From positions 1 to 12,439 of the forward strand of contig JAISGB010000084.1 of assembly GCA_031263335.1 (NCBI GenBank): a stretch of DNA of 12,439 nt, written 5' to 3'. The notes beneath the pieces are model-generated. The model saw only the letters and a list, made by a program, of their open reading frames with translations, was not told the DNA's origin and did not search any database. The translations under genes and the position numbers were made by a program. Source of the stretch: Eubacteriales Family XIII. Incertae Sedis bacterium (GTDB taxonomy: Bacteria; Bacillota; Clostridia; Peptostreptococcales; Anaerovoracaceae). This document shows, in pieces, positions 6,746 to 12,439 of this stretch. Every line of letters begins with the position of its first letter. The first letter of the stretch is position 1.

Positions 6746-6770
6746 TCCCGGCTGATATGACGGGATGTTT
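6746..6770 (+). terminator. Weak terminator candidate after the second toxin gene
   Basis: A 5-bp stem TCCCG (6746-6750) with CGGGA (6761-6765) and a 10-nt loop is followed by TGTTT. It sits 40 nt after the toxin stop. The stem is short and the T tract poor. Confidence 0.25.
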
Positions 6771-6797
6771 CCATGTGTACGGATTTGCCCGTTTTCC

Positions 6798-6869
6798 ACT
6801 CATCCACAAAAAAGTTTAAGAAATTTTCAAATTTATGTTTCAAACACTCCAAGAATGGGTATATATTAT
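6798..6869 (+). repeat. 72-bp promoter-bearing dispersed repeat, copy B
   Basis: Second copy of the element at 5806-5877, same orientation. The four differences from copy A lie in the AT-rich centre (T/C), in CAAATA against CAAACA, in CCAATA against CCAAGA, and in the -10 box (TATAAT against TATATT). The copies bracket the second toxin-antitoxin pair. Confidence 0.9.
6839..6867 (+). promoter_or_regulatory. Promoter within repeat copy B, likely driving the BspA-like gene
   Basis: TTCAAA (6839-6844), 17 nt, TATATT (6862-6867). The predicted start is near 6874, about 447 nt before the large surface-protein gene. No better promoter is evident closer to 7321, so this is the best candidate. Confidence 0.5.
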
Positions 6870-7006
6870 ATAGACGGGTGCAAGGATCGACGTAAAGCAA
6901 CGTTGCGGATCGGGCGTGAAACAGGAACGCCCTTACGGGTCGGATCGAAACGGGCGCAACCGCTCGATGAAGGCGAAACGAGAGACAAAGGGGAAAGGAC
7001 AGACAA

Positions 7007-7081
7007 ATGATCGGTCGGCCGGACATGGGAACAAAAATTTCCAAAATATCCCACGGGGGGGGGTGCGGCATTCTGAGGTAG
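7007..7081 (+). CDS. Possible 24-residue leader peptide containing a G9-encoded Gly tract
   Basis: ATG at 7007 is preceded by GGGGAAAGGA with 7 nt spacing, which is a good ribosome binding site. The peptide begins MIGRPDMGTK, includes three glycines encoded by GGGGGGGGG (7055-7063), and ends GCGILR before TAG. It lies about 74 nt ahead of the leader terminator, a layout compatible with translation-dependent attenuation. No homologue is recognised and it may be chance. Confidence 0.3.
   Translation: MIGRPDMGTKISKISHGGGCGILR
7055..7063 (+). repeat. G9 homopolymer in the leader
   Basis: Nine consecutive G residues lie inside the possible leader peptide and between the promoter and the BspA-like gene. 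Tracts of this length are prone to slipped-strand length changes, and a change here would alter the reading frame of the leader peptide. No comparable tract was noticed elsewhere in the window. Confidence 0.9.
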
Positions 7082-7155
7082 CCCGTTCGGTATCGACAGG
7101 ACGCGGATTCTCCGCATCCTGTTCCAATACAATAACAGAATACAGGTTTGAGAAG

Positions 7156-7193
7156 CAGCCCGGCAGGACGCCGTACGCGGGAGCTGTTTTTTT
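7156..7193 (+). terminator. Intrinsic terminator inside the BspA-like gene leader
   Basis: A stem of CAG-CCCG (7156-7162) pairs with CGGG-AG-CTG (7178-7186, AG bulged) and is followed directly by seven T residues (7187-7193). A smaller inner hairpin CGGC/GCCG (7161-7173) competes with it. It precedes the start codon by 127 nt, so it would act as an attenuator of the surface-protein gene. Confidence 0.6.
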
Positions 7194-7320
7194 GCGTGTC
7201 CGCGAAACGGCGCAGAGAGGGGGAATACGGATGTGGGTCCTATAAATTGAGAGGGAAGAACGCACCGATTCAAACCATAAAAACCACAGCAATGAAAAAT
7301 GAAAGGAATGAGGCAGACAG

Positions 7321-10300
7321 ATGAAAAACATCGTGGCAAAGAAAGGGAGACAGGCAAGACAAAAGAAATTGGCGCCGGTCGTAGCCGTCATCATGGCATT
7401 GACCTTGTGGACGGTTCTGCCGGCGCAGGCGAGCGCGGATGAAGAAGGTCCGTCCGCCGTATCCGTCAACGAGGATTCCGCGTCCGCGATCACCCTGCCG
7501 GAAGGCGAGGATGAACCGGTTGCAACCCGCGCGGGCGACACGGGAGACGAACCGGTGGCGGCCGGCGCCGAGATGCAGACTTCCGTTTCCGGGAGCGGAA
7601 CCGAAAAAGACACTTCCGTAACGGCCTTGGGCGCCGTGCGCGCGGCGGATGCGGAGATGGATGGCGTGTATACCAACACCGCCGGTTTCAAATACACGGT
7701 TTCAGGAAACGAGGCGACCATCACAGGCTACGAAGGAACCGACGGCGCGATAACGATACCGGATTTCGTCGCCGGGAGCGGAACCGAGGAGATCATTCCC
7801 GTGACGGCCATCGGCGATCGCGCGTTTCAGGGCAACGCGTCAACAATCACTTCTGTTGTGATACCGGAAGGCGTCACAAGCATCGGCGATTGGGCCTTTT
7901 TCTACTACACGCCGTTGACCGCCGTTACGTTGCCGGACAGCTTGACGAACATCGGTTTTGCGGCGTTTCAGCTCACGTCGTTGGAAGAGGTTGCGATACC
8001 GAAAAACGTGACGAGTATAGGCAACTGGGCGTTTGACCAATGCCTGCCGCTCGCCTCCATCACCGTGGAGCCGGAAAATCCGAGCTATACGGATGATGAC
8101 GGGATACTGTTTAATAAGGATAAAACGACCCTTATGAAATATCCTCCGGCCAAAGCGGGTACGGAGTACAGCATACCGTCTGGCGTGACGTACATAGACC
8201 TTGGGGCGGTTCGTTCATGTACGAACCTGACAGAGATTACAATACCTGAAAGCGTGACGAACATAGGGGATTATGCGTTTGACCGCAACACAAACCTAAA
8301 TTCCATCGAGATACCGTCCGGCGTGACGACTGTCGGCAATTATGCATTTTCCCTTTGCCCGGCACTGACTTCCATAGAAATACCGGCGAATGTAAAAACG
8401 CTCGGTTACCGCGCGTTTCAAGAAGATACGGGTTTGGTCGAGGTTGCCATACTTGGCAACACAGAAGAAATTGGCGCCGCCACGTTTTACGGTTGCGCAT
8501 CGTTGAGCTCCATCCGGATGCCGAAGAGCGTAACAAGCATCGGTGATCTGGCGTTCTGGAAATGCGCGAGTTTGGTTTCCGTCGAAATACCGGCGGGCGT
8601 GAAGAACATCGGCAACAATGCGTTTCGCGATTGTGACAAATTGGCCGAGGTTATGATACCGGAAGGCGTGGAGAACCTCGGCAATACCGTGTTTACCAAC
8701 TGCAAGAGCTTGGTCTCCATCGATATCCCGGCGACTGTGAAGAGCATCGGCGCGGGCATATTTCAAAACTGCGCGGTGTTGGAAACCGTTCATGGAATGA
8801 CCGGCATAACAAGCATCGGCGACAATGCGTTCAGCAGTTGTGCCAAGCTGACCGATGTCACGATACCGGAGGGCGTGACAAGTATCGGCGCAAGAGCGTT
8901 CAACGCTTGCACGAGCTTGACCTCTGTTGCGATACCTGAAGGAGTGGAAAGCATCGGCGGCAGCGCGTTTTATGCCTGCACGAGTTTGACTTCCGTCACG
9001 ATACCGGCGAGCGTAGAGCGTATCGGGACTATGGCGTTTTTCAACTGCTCGAAGATAACCGACCTTACGATACTGAACAAGGGCGATACGATGATCTTTG
9101 AGGCGAGTGCGTTTCCCATCAGCGGCAAGACGCTGAACAAGGTCTGGTGCTATGACGGATCGGTGGCGCAGACATACGCCGGCGTCAAGGCTGTCGTCAT
9201 GATCGAAACCATCGCCTTGGACGAAGCGGAACTCAATTTGAACATCGACGAAGACGAGACACTGAGCGTGGCGAGCTATCTTCCCACAACCCAGACCGAA
9301 ACCACAACAGGAGCGAACATTCCCGCCGCAGAATGGACTTCATCGAACGCGGCCGCCGCCGAAGTAGACGATAACGGCAAGGTCACGACCAAAGCCCACG
9401 GTACAGCGCTCATCACCGCCACGATCAAACCGCACTCCGGCGTTGTGTTGACGGCGACCTGCGAAGTGAACGTCGCGCCGTCAGGCGCCCCGGCAACCTA
9501 CGAATTAACAATGGAACACGGAGACATCGTCGGTGAAAGCCCGTTTGCGGAGGACGCGACGGTGACCGTCATCGCGGATGCCGCCCCGGCAGGGAAGGTG
9601 TTCGACAAATGGACAGGAACGGGCGGCGGCAACTTCGCCGACGCAAGCAAACCCACGACTGTATTCACCATGCCCGGCAACGCCGCGACCGTTACCGCGA
9701 CCTATCGGTATCTGTTCGACGCGCCGAACGCCTCCATCGACTACACGAACGAAAAGCTGACGGGACTCGATGCGGGCGCCTCGTACTCCATCGTCGCCGA
9801 CGCAGAAATCGTCGCCAATGCGGACGGGACCTATGACATCGATCCGGTATGGATGGAGACGACGCTTTCCGTCGTGCGGACCATCAGCGGCGCCGACGGA
9901 ACTGTCGCGGCGAGCGAAGCGCAGAGCCTCTACATTCCCGCGCGACCCGATGCGCCCACATCAACCGTCGTCAAGGGATCGAACGAAACGGTCGTCGGCA
10001 TGAACGACGGCAGGATCACGGGTGTGACCGGGGCGATGGAATACAGCGCTGACGGAATCAACTGGACGCCCTGCACGGGTCCGGAGATGAACCTTCCTTT
10101 GGGCAGCTATGCGGTGCGCTATCAAGCCACGGATTCAGACTTCCGCAGCGATTCGATCAGCGTGACTGTTGCGGGCGGCGCGCCGCAGACGCGCGTACTG
10201 ACGATGCAGGGACTCACCTTCGGCGCAGTGACGGAAGGCTATGTCCGCCCGGCGGCCCTGAACCTCACGATAAGGAACACCGGCAACAGCACGGCGAACA

Positions 10301-10920
10301 TCGCCGATGTCACGATATCGGGGACGGCCTTTGAACTCGGCGGTTTCGGCTCTGTCGTCACAGCGGGCGGCTCGATCGCCACCCGGACGATCCGTCCGAA
10401 CGCCGGTTTGGGCGCGGGGACGTATACCGCGACCGTCGCCGTCGCCTACGACGACGGCGCGACGGCCACGGCAACCGTGCGCTTCACCGTGAACGCACGG
10501 ACGGAGACCGGAGGGAACACCAACACCGGCGGGAATAACACGGGCGGCGACAACGCCGTCGCCGTCCCGGGCGGTACGACCTCCGCCGCAGGGACAGGCG
10601 CAACGGGCGGCACGACATCCGCCACGACCGCAACTTCCGCGTCCGCTACGACCGACACCATCGCGGACGCCGCCGCGTCAGACGCGGTTCCAAGCGGCAC
10701 AACCGGCGCGGAGAATGCCGCCGATACCGACCCGACGAGCGACATAGGCGAGCAGGAGACGCCGCAGGCGGCCGGCGACGGCGCCAACGCCGATGCTGAA
10801 GCCGGCGGTCCGGGTTCCGGCCTGTGGATCGCCCTGATCGCGGCGCTCGCGGTGATCGCCATCGCCGCCGTCACGACGGTTGCCGTCCGCAGGAGAAGAG
10901 CAGGACGCGACATGAACTAA
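7321..10920 (+). CDS. BspA-like leucine-rich repeat surface protein with C-terminal membrane anchor
   Basis: This 1199-residue exported surface protein may bind host or matrix proteins, by analogy with BspA family members. Residues 1-39 are a signal peptide (basic start, hydrophobic core VVAVIMALTLW, cleavage near AQA-SA). Residues 40-112 are an acidic linker. About 113-625 hold some 17 LRR_5 repeats of about 23 residues of the form L-x-x-V-x-I-P-x-x-V-x-x-I-G-x-x-A-F-x-x-C, interrupted once by the typical DDGILFNKDKTTLMKYP insert. About 630-718 is a Big_2 Ig-like domain (WTSSNAAAAEVDDNGKVT) and about 724-797 an InlB B-type repeat (FDKWTG). Further beta domains run to about 1060, then a Thr/Ala/Gly-rich stalk, one helix (LWIALIAALAVIAIAAVTTV) and the tail RRRRAGRDMN. 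No LPXTG is present. The ATG has GAGG 7 nt upstream. Confidence 0.93.
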   Translation: MKNIVAKKGRQARQKKLAPVVAVIMALTLWTVLPAQASADEEGPSAVSVNEDSASAITLPEGEDEPVATRAGDTGDEPVAAGAEMQTSVSGSGTEKDTSVTALGAVRAADAEMDGVYTNTAGFKYTVSGNEATITGYEGTDGAITIPDFVAGSGTEEIIPVTAIGDRAFQGNASTITSVVIPEGVTSIGDWAFFYYTPLTAVTLPDSLTNIGFAAFQLTSLEEVAIPKNVTSIGNWAFDQCLPLASITVEPENPSYTDDDGILFNKDKTTLMKYPPAKAGTEYSIPSGVTYIDLGAVRSCTNLTEITIPESVTNIGDYAFDRNTNLNSIEIPSGVTTVGNYAFSLCPALTSIEIPANVKTLGYRAFQEDTGLVEVAILGNTEEIGAATFYGCASLSSIRMPKSVTSIGDLAFWKCASLVSVEIPAGVKNIGNNAFRDCDKLAEVMIPEGVENLGNTVFTNCKSLVSIDIPATVKSIGAGIFQNCAVLETVHGMTGITSIGDNAFSSCAKLTDVTIPEGVTSIGARAFNACTSLTSVAIPEGVESIGGSAFYACTSLTSVTIPASVERIGTMAFFNCSKITDLTILNKGDTMIFEASAFPISGKTLNKVWCYDGSVAQTYAGVKAVVMIETIALDEAELNLNIDEDETLSVASYLPTTQTETTTGANIPAAEWTSSNAAAAEVDDNGKVTTKAHGTALITATIKPHSGVVLTATCEVNVAPSGAPATYELTMEHGDIVGESPFAEDATVTVIADAAPAGKVFDKWTGTGGGNFADASKPTTVFTMPGNAATVTATYRYLFDAPNASIDYTNEKLTGLDAGASYSIVADAEIVANADGTYDIDPVWMETTLSVVRTISGADGTVAASEAQSLYIPARPDAPTSTVVKGSNETVVGMNDGRITGVTGAMEYSADGINWTPCTGPEMNLPLGSYAVRYQATDSDFRSDSISVTVAGGAPQTRVLTMQGLTFGAVTEGYVRPAALNLTIRNTGNSTANIADVTISGTAFELGGFGSVVTAGGSIATRTIRPNAGLGAGTYTATVAVAYDDGATATATVRFTVNARTETGGNTNTGGNNTGGDNAVAVPGGTTSAAGTGATGGTTSATTATSASATTDTIADAAASDAVPSGTTGAENAADTDPTSDIGEQETPQAAGDGANADAEAGGPGSGLWIALIAALAVIAIAAVTTVAVRRRRAGRDMN
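7801..9070 (+). repeat. Tandem array of about 69-bp units encoding the LRR solenoid
   Basis: Units recur about every 69 bp with near-identical cores such as ATACCGG(C/A)(G/A)-GCGT and AGCATCGGC-GCGTTT. Some 17 units can be counted, regular except for one insert near 8050-8220. The last units (8800-9060) are the most alike. Such arrays can gain or lose units by recombination. Confidence 0.75.
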
Positions 10921-11037
10921 AGTGCGGGGAAACCCTGCGGCGAAACGGGCAATACGGGCGGATATTTTATAGCCCCCGTGCCGGATCGTCGGAACAATCG
11001 GATAACCCTATGCTCGAATCATCGGAACCATAAGAAT

Positions 11038-11076
11038 ACGGCGGGCGGGACTGCGGTTCCGCCCGCCGTGTTTTGT
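11038..11076 (+). terminator. Strong intrinsic terminator of the BspA-like gene
   Basis: An 11-bp GC-rich stem, ACGGCGGGCGG (11038-11048) with CCGCCCGCCGT (11059-11069), has a 10-nt loop and is followed by GTTTTGTT. It lies 118 nt after the stop codon at 10920. It closes the large gene's transcription unit. Confidence 0.85.
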
Positions 11077-11100
11077 TGAACATATTTTAAGACCCAATGA

Positions 11101-11130
11101 TTGATGAAAACCGGATGTTGGTTTCATCAA
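11101..11130. repeat. Inverted repeat (hairpin) next to the toxin-antitoxin remnant
   Basis: TTGATGAAAACC and GGTTTCATCAA flank GGATGTT, forming an 11-bp stem with one unpaired A. There is no T tract, so it does not look like a terminator. It could be an operator of the decayed toxin-antitoxin locus or a secondary-structure scar. Confidence 0.4.
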
Positions 11131-11248
11131 TGCGCTACTTGGATCACCGAAACCCTGCGTAGGCATAAAGCAGATCGAAGCCGGGAACGTGATTGACTCT
11201 GATATTGTCATGGCGAGGTTAAGTGATAAATATGGCTTTCCGGGTTAA
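11108..11248 (+). pseudogene. Antitoxin-like remnant (C-terminal part)
   Basis: The frame from the TGA TGA at 11102-11107 to TAA at 11246-11248 ends GIKQIEAGNVIDSDIVMARL followed by SDKYGFPG. This resembles the acidic/helical C-terminus of RelB/ParD/Phd-like antitoxins (x-I-E-x-G-x-V-x-x-x-x-V-x-x-x-L-x-x-K-Y). No start or DNA-binding N-terminus is visible in this frame. A different frame at 11097 reads MIDENRMLVSSMRYLDH then stops. The stop overlaps the start of the toxin-like remnant, as in a real operon. It is probably a decayed gene; family assignment is tentative. Confidence 0.4.
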
Positions 11249-11324
11249 ATACACTGAGAAAGCCGACGGCGACCTTGCCGAGATTGTCGGATATATAATC
11301 GGAGGATGGCAATCAAGTTTTTGA
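11232..11324 (+). pseudogene. RelE/ParE-like toxin remnant, truncated by a repeat
   Basis: ATG 11232 begins MAFRVKYTEKADGDLAEIVGYI, a close fit to the first strand and helix of RelE/ParE toxins (x-Y-x-V-x-Y-x-x-x-A-x-x-D-L-x-x-I-x-x-Y-I). After about 22 codons the sequence runs into the 51-bp repeat at 11297 and stops at 11322-11324 after 30 codons. Full-length toxins are about 90-110 residues and the catalytic C-terminal part is gone, so it cannot be active. The start overlaps the antitoxin-like frame by 17 nt, preserving operon layout. Confidence 0.6.
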
Positions 11325-11347
11325 CTCAGAAGACCACATCGCGGTTA
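11297..11347 (+). repeat. 51-bp dispersed repeat, second copy
   Basis: Matches 5909-5958 in the same orientation, with one extra T and two substitutions. It includes GGAGG immediately followed by ATG (11306), which opens a short frame MAIKFLTQKTTSRL continuing for nine more codons to TAG at 11375-11377. The left end coincides with the point where the toxin remnant loses family resemblance, so the repeat or its parent element probably caused the truncation. The remainder of 11348-11394 shows nothing recognisable. Confidence 0.8.
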
Positions 11348-11394
11348 GAGGTAGACCGGAATAATCTCGGCAAGTAGGTTCTGCGGGGCCGAAT

Positions 11395-12438
11395 TCAACG
11401 ACAAAGCCCGAGCAACCAATCAACCGCATGGAATTGGCGTATGCCGTCAAAGTTCGCGGAACGAGGTATCTCATCCATGGTGAGAAGAATCTTGGGATGA
11501 TGGTCGGGAATCTTCCGTAAAGACTCAAACTCGCGCTTTCGGGTATTCTCGTCCAAAACGCTTGCGGAAACCTGATAATATTCTCTGCCCTCCGGGCTTT
11601 CCGCCACAAAGTCCACTTCTTTCTCGGCAAATTTCCCGATGCTCACCCTGTAACCACGCCGGATAAGTTCAAGAAAGATGATATTTTCAAGGACATGGCC
11701 GATATCCGAGGAGGATGAGGACAGTCTGTGCTCTCTGAGTCCGCTGTCCACGGCAAAATATTTCCCCAATGTTTTCAAATGTTGCCTTCCCCTGATATCA
11801 TAACGGTAGACCCGATAAAACAGATAGCTGTCGCAAAGGCCAAGGAGATATTTGTCGACCGTATTGATCGAAACAGTTTTGCCCGTCGAATTGATTGTGT
11901 CGGCGATCTTCTTCGTGGAAACAGGGCTTCCCACATTGCTGAACAGGAACTTGGCGATACTTTCCAGGACCGGTATGTCCGAAACGCTCAGACGAACCGC
12001 CACATCTTTCAGCAGAATGGAGTTGTATATCCCATCCAGATAGGACGCGATAAGGTTCTCCGTGTTTTCAAGCGCCGCAACGGCGGGAAACCCTCCATTT
12101 TTGATGTAATCCCTAAAGGCGCCGGCAACATTTTTTGTACCGCCTCCGGTAAAGGAGACATATTCGGCGAATGACAGCGGCAACATTTCAATCCGGACAT
12201 AGCGGCCTGACAGCAAGGTCGCCAACTCTCCCGACAGCATGTAGGCATTTGAACCCGTAATATAAATGTCCACATTGTCTTTTACAAAAAGGCTGTCAAC
12301 CGCCCGTTCAAAATTCTTGCAATTTTGCACTTCATCGATAAATACATAGGTAAAGCCGGCGGGTCGGAGACGCCCCTTGATATAGCCGTAGAGGGAATGA
12401 TAATCAAGCAGATCTTCGTATTCCAACTCTTCAAGGTT
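11395..12438 (-). CDS. ATP-binding protein with DUF4143-type C-terminal domain (COG1373), 5'-truncated
   Basis: This is the C-terminal 347 residues of a P-loop ATPase of the COG1373 group (AAA-like core plus DUF4143). The frame runs off the right window edge, so the start and the Walker A loop are not visible. Present are Walker B YVFIDEVQN, a sensor-like ITGSNAYMLSGELATLLSGR, the PLSFAEY segment common in this group, and the DUF4143-type region with LENIIFLELIRRGYRVSIGK then EVDFVAE and EYYQV. The E-x-D-x-Q spacing resembles the PD-(D/E)XK nuclease fold, though activity is not established. The function of the group is poorly known; members are frequent in accessory DNA and sometimes proposed as defence or toxin-like genes. 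The gene is more AT-rich than the surface genes. It converges on the toxin-antitoxin remnant. Confidence 0.85.
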   Translation of the reverse strand, partial: NLEELEYEDLLDYHSLYGYIKGRLRPAGFTYVFIDEVQNCKNFERAVDSLFVKDNVDIYITGSNAYMLSGELATLLSGRYVRIEMLPLSFAEYVSFTGGGTKNVAGAFRDYIKNGGFPAVAALENTENLIASYLDGIYNSILLKDVAVRLSVSDIPVLESIAKFLFSNVGSPVSTKKIADTINSTGKTVSINTVDKYLLGLCDSYLFYRVYRYDIRGRQHLKTLGKYFAVDSGLREHRLSSSSSDIGHVLENIIFLELIRRGYRVSIGKFAEKEVDFVAESPEGREYYQVSASVLDENTRKREFESLRKIPDHHPKILLTMDEIPRSANFDGIRQFHAVDWLLGLCR

Positions 12439-12439
12439 G

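Larger units (their letters stand above)
6870..7320 (+). promoter_or_regulatory. Long structured leader of the BspA-like gene
   Basis: This stretch lies between the copy B promoter and the ATG at 7321 and has no convincing full gene. It holds a hairpin GGGCGT/ACGCCC at 6912-6932, a possible leader peptide at 7007-7081 with a G9 tract, and a strong hairpin at 7096-7122 (ACAGGA-c-GCGGA, loop TTC, TCCGC-a-TCCTGT). An intrinsic terminator at 7156-7193 is followed by a 127-nt run to the start codon. I looked for the conserved blocks of GEMM (c-di-GMP-I), ydaO, TPP and cobalamin riboswitches and did not find a convincing set. A terminator inside a leader suggests attenuation by an unknown signal. 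It could also simply end a short transcript, with an undetected second promoter downstream. Confidence 0.5.

Noticed and set aside
6880..7090. Possible c-di-GMP-I (GEMM) riboswitch, from GACGTAAAGC near 6888 and GGTAGCCC near 7077.
   Set aside because: The two pieces are about 190 nt apart and the essential GCACAGGGCAAACC block is absent, so the resemblance is piecemeal.
6916..7245. A 109-codon frame through the BspA leader.
   Set aside because: It runs through two hairpins and the T7 terminator, has arginine-rich shadow-like composition, no family resemblance and no ribosome binding site.
10446..10913. Long minus-strand open frames opposite the surface genes and the CDF gene.
   Set aside because: They are shadows of GC-rich, repeat-rich coding regions on the other strand, with biased Ala/Arg/Ser composition and no recognisable domains.
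5909..11347. Interpretation of the 51-bp repeats as attL/attR of an integrative element.
   Set aside because: No integrase, excisionase or tRNA gene is visible in the window, so this is kept only as one possibility and not annotated as an attachment site.
1..12439. CRISPR array, tRNA or rRNA genes, transposase genes.
   Set aside because: I found no regularly spaced short repeats with unique spacers, no tRNA- or rRNA-like sequence and no transposase-like protein; the only tandem array is the LRR-coding one.

Overview
The window is a 12.4 kb piece of a moderately GC-rich bacterial genome. It has AT-rich sigma-70/sigma-A type promoters, GGAG-type ribosome binding sites, and two exported surface proteins that end in one membrane helix plus a basic tail, with no LPXTG sorting motif. 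A BspA-type leucine-rich surface protein, several toxin-antitoxin modules and a COG1373-type ATPase fit a host-associated or gut anaerobe. A Gram-positive lineage (Clostridia-like Bacillota or Coriobacteriia) is my best inference, but the sequence does not settle it.

Layout, left to right. (1) 2-1907, plus strand: the 3' part of a nucleotidyltransferase, then a complete cation diffusion facilitator whose metal-site residues look Mn-type and whose cytoplasmic domain is doubled. (2) 1976-2625, minus strand: a Phd/YefM-type antitoxin and a PIN-domain toxin joined by a 4-base overlap, with a recognisable promoter and a direct-repeat operator candidate. (3) 2855-4212, plus strand: a Cys/Met-metabolism PLP enzyme with a good promoter, an inverted repeat over its -10 box and a terminator-like hairpin. 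(4) 4217-5673, minus strand: an exported, membrane-anchored surface protein split by a single frame change near 5214. (5) 5674-6705: intergenic DNA holding one copy each of two dispersed repeats, then a second toxin-antitoxin pair on the plus strand (AF2212/DUF104-like antitoxin and PIN toxin). (6) 6706-11076: a 72-bp promoter-bearing repeat, a leader of about 450 nt with a G9 tract, a possible 24-residue leader peptide and an intrinsic terminator, then a 1199-residue BspA-like surface protein and a strong terminator. (7) 11077-11394: wreckage of a third toxin-antitoxin locus (RelE/ParE-like) joined to the second copy of a 51-bp repeat. (8) 11395 to the window end, minus strand: the C-terminal part of an ATPase with a DUF4143-type domain.

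The left 1.9 kb looks like ordinary chromosome. From about 1.95 kb onward the window looks like an accessory region, with three toxin-antitoxin loci (two intact, one broken), two surface proteins (one broken) and shared repeats. The most interesting structure is the pair of dispersed repeats. The 72-bp element carries a promoter and lies ahead of both the second toxin-antitoxin pair and the BspA-like gene. The 51-bp element lies at 5909 and 11297 in the same orientation and brackets the toxin-antitoxin plus BspA segment. Together with the G9 tract and terminator in the BspA leader, this suggests a surface-antigen locus whose expression may be switched or attenuated. No complete novel multi-gene system is evident.
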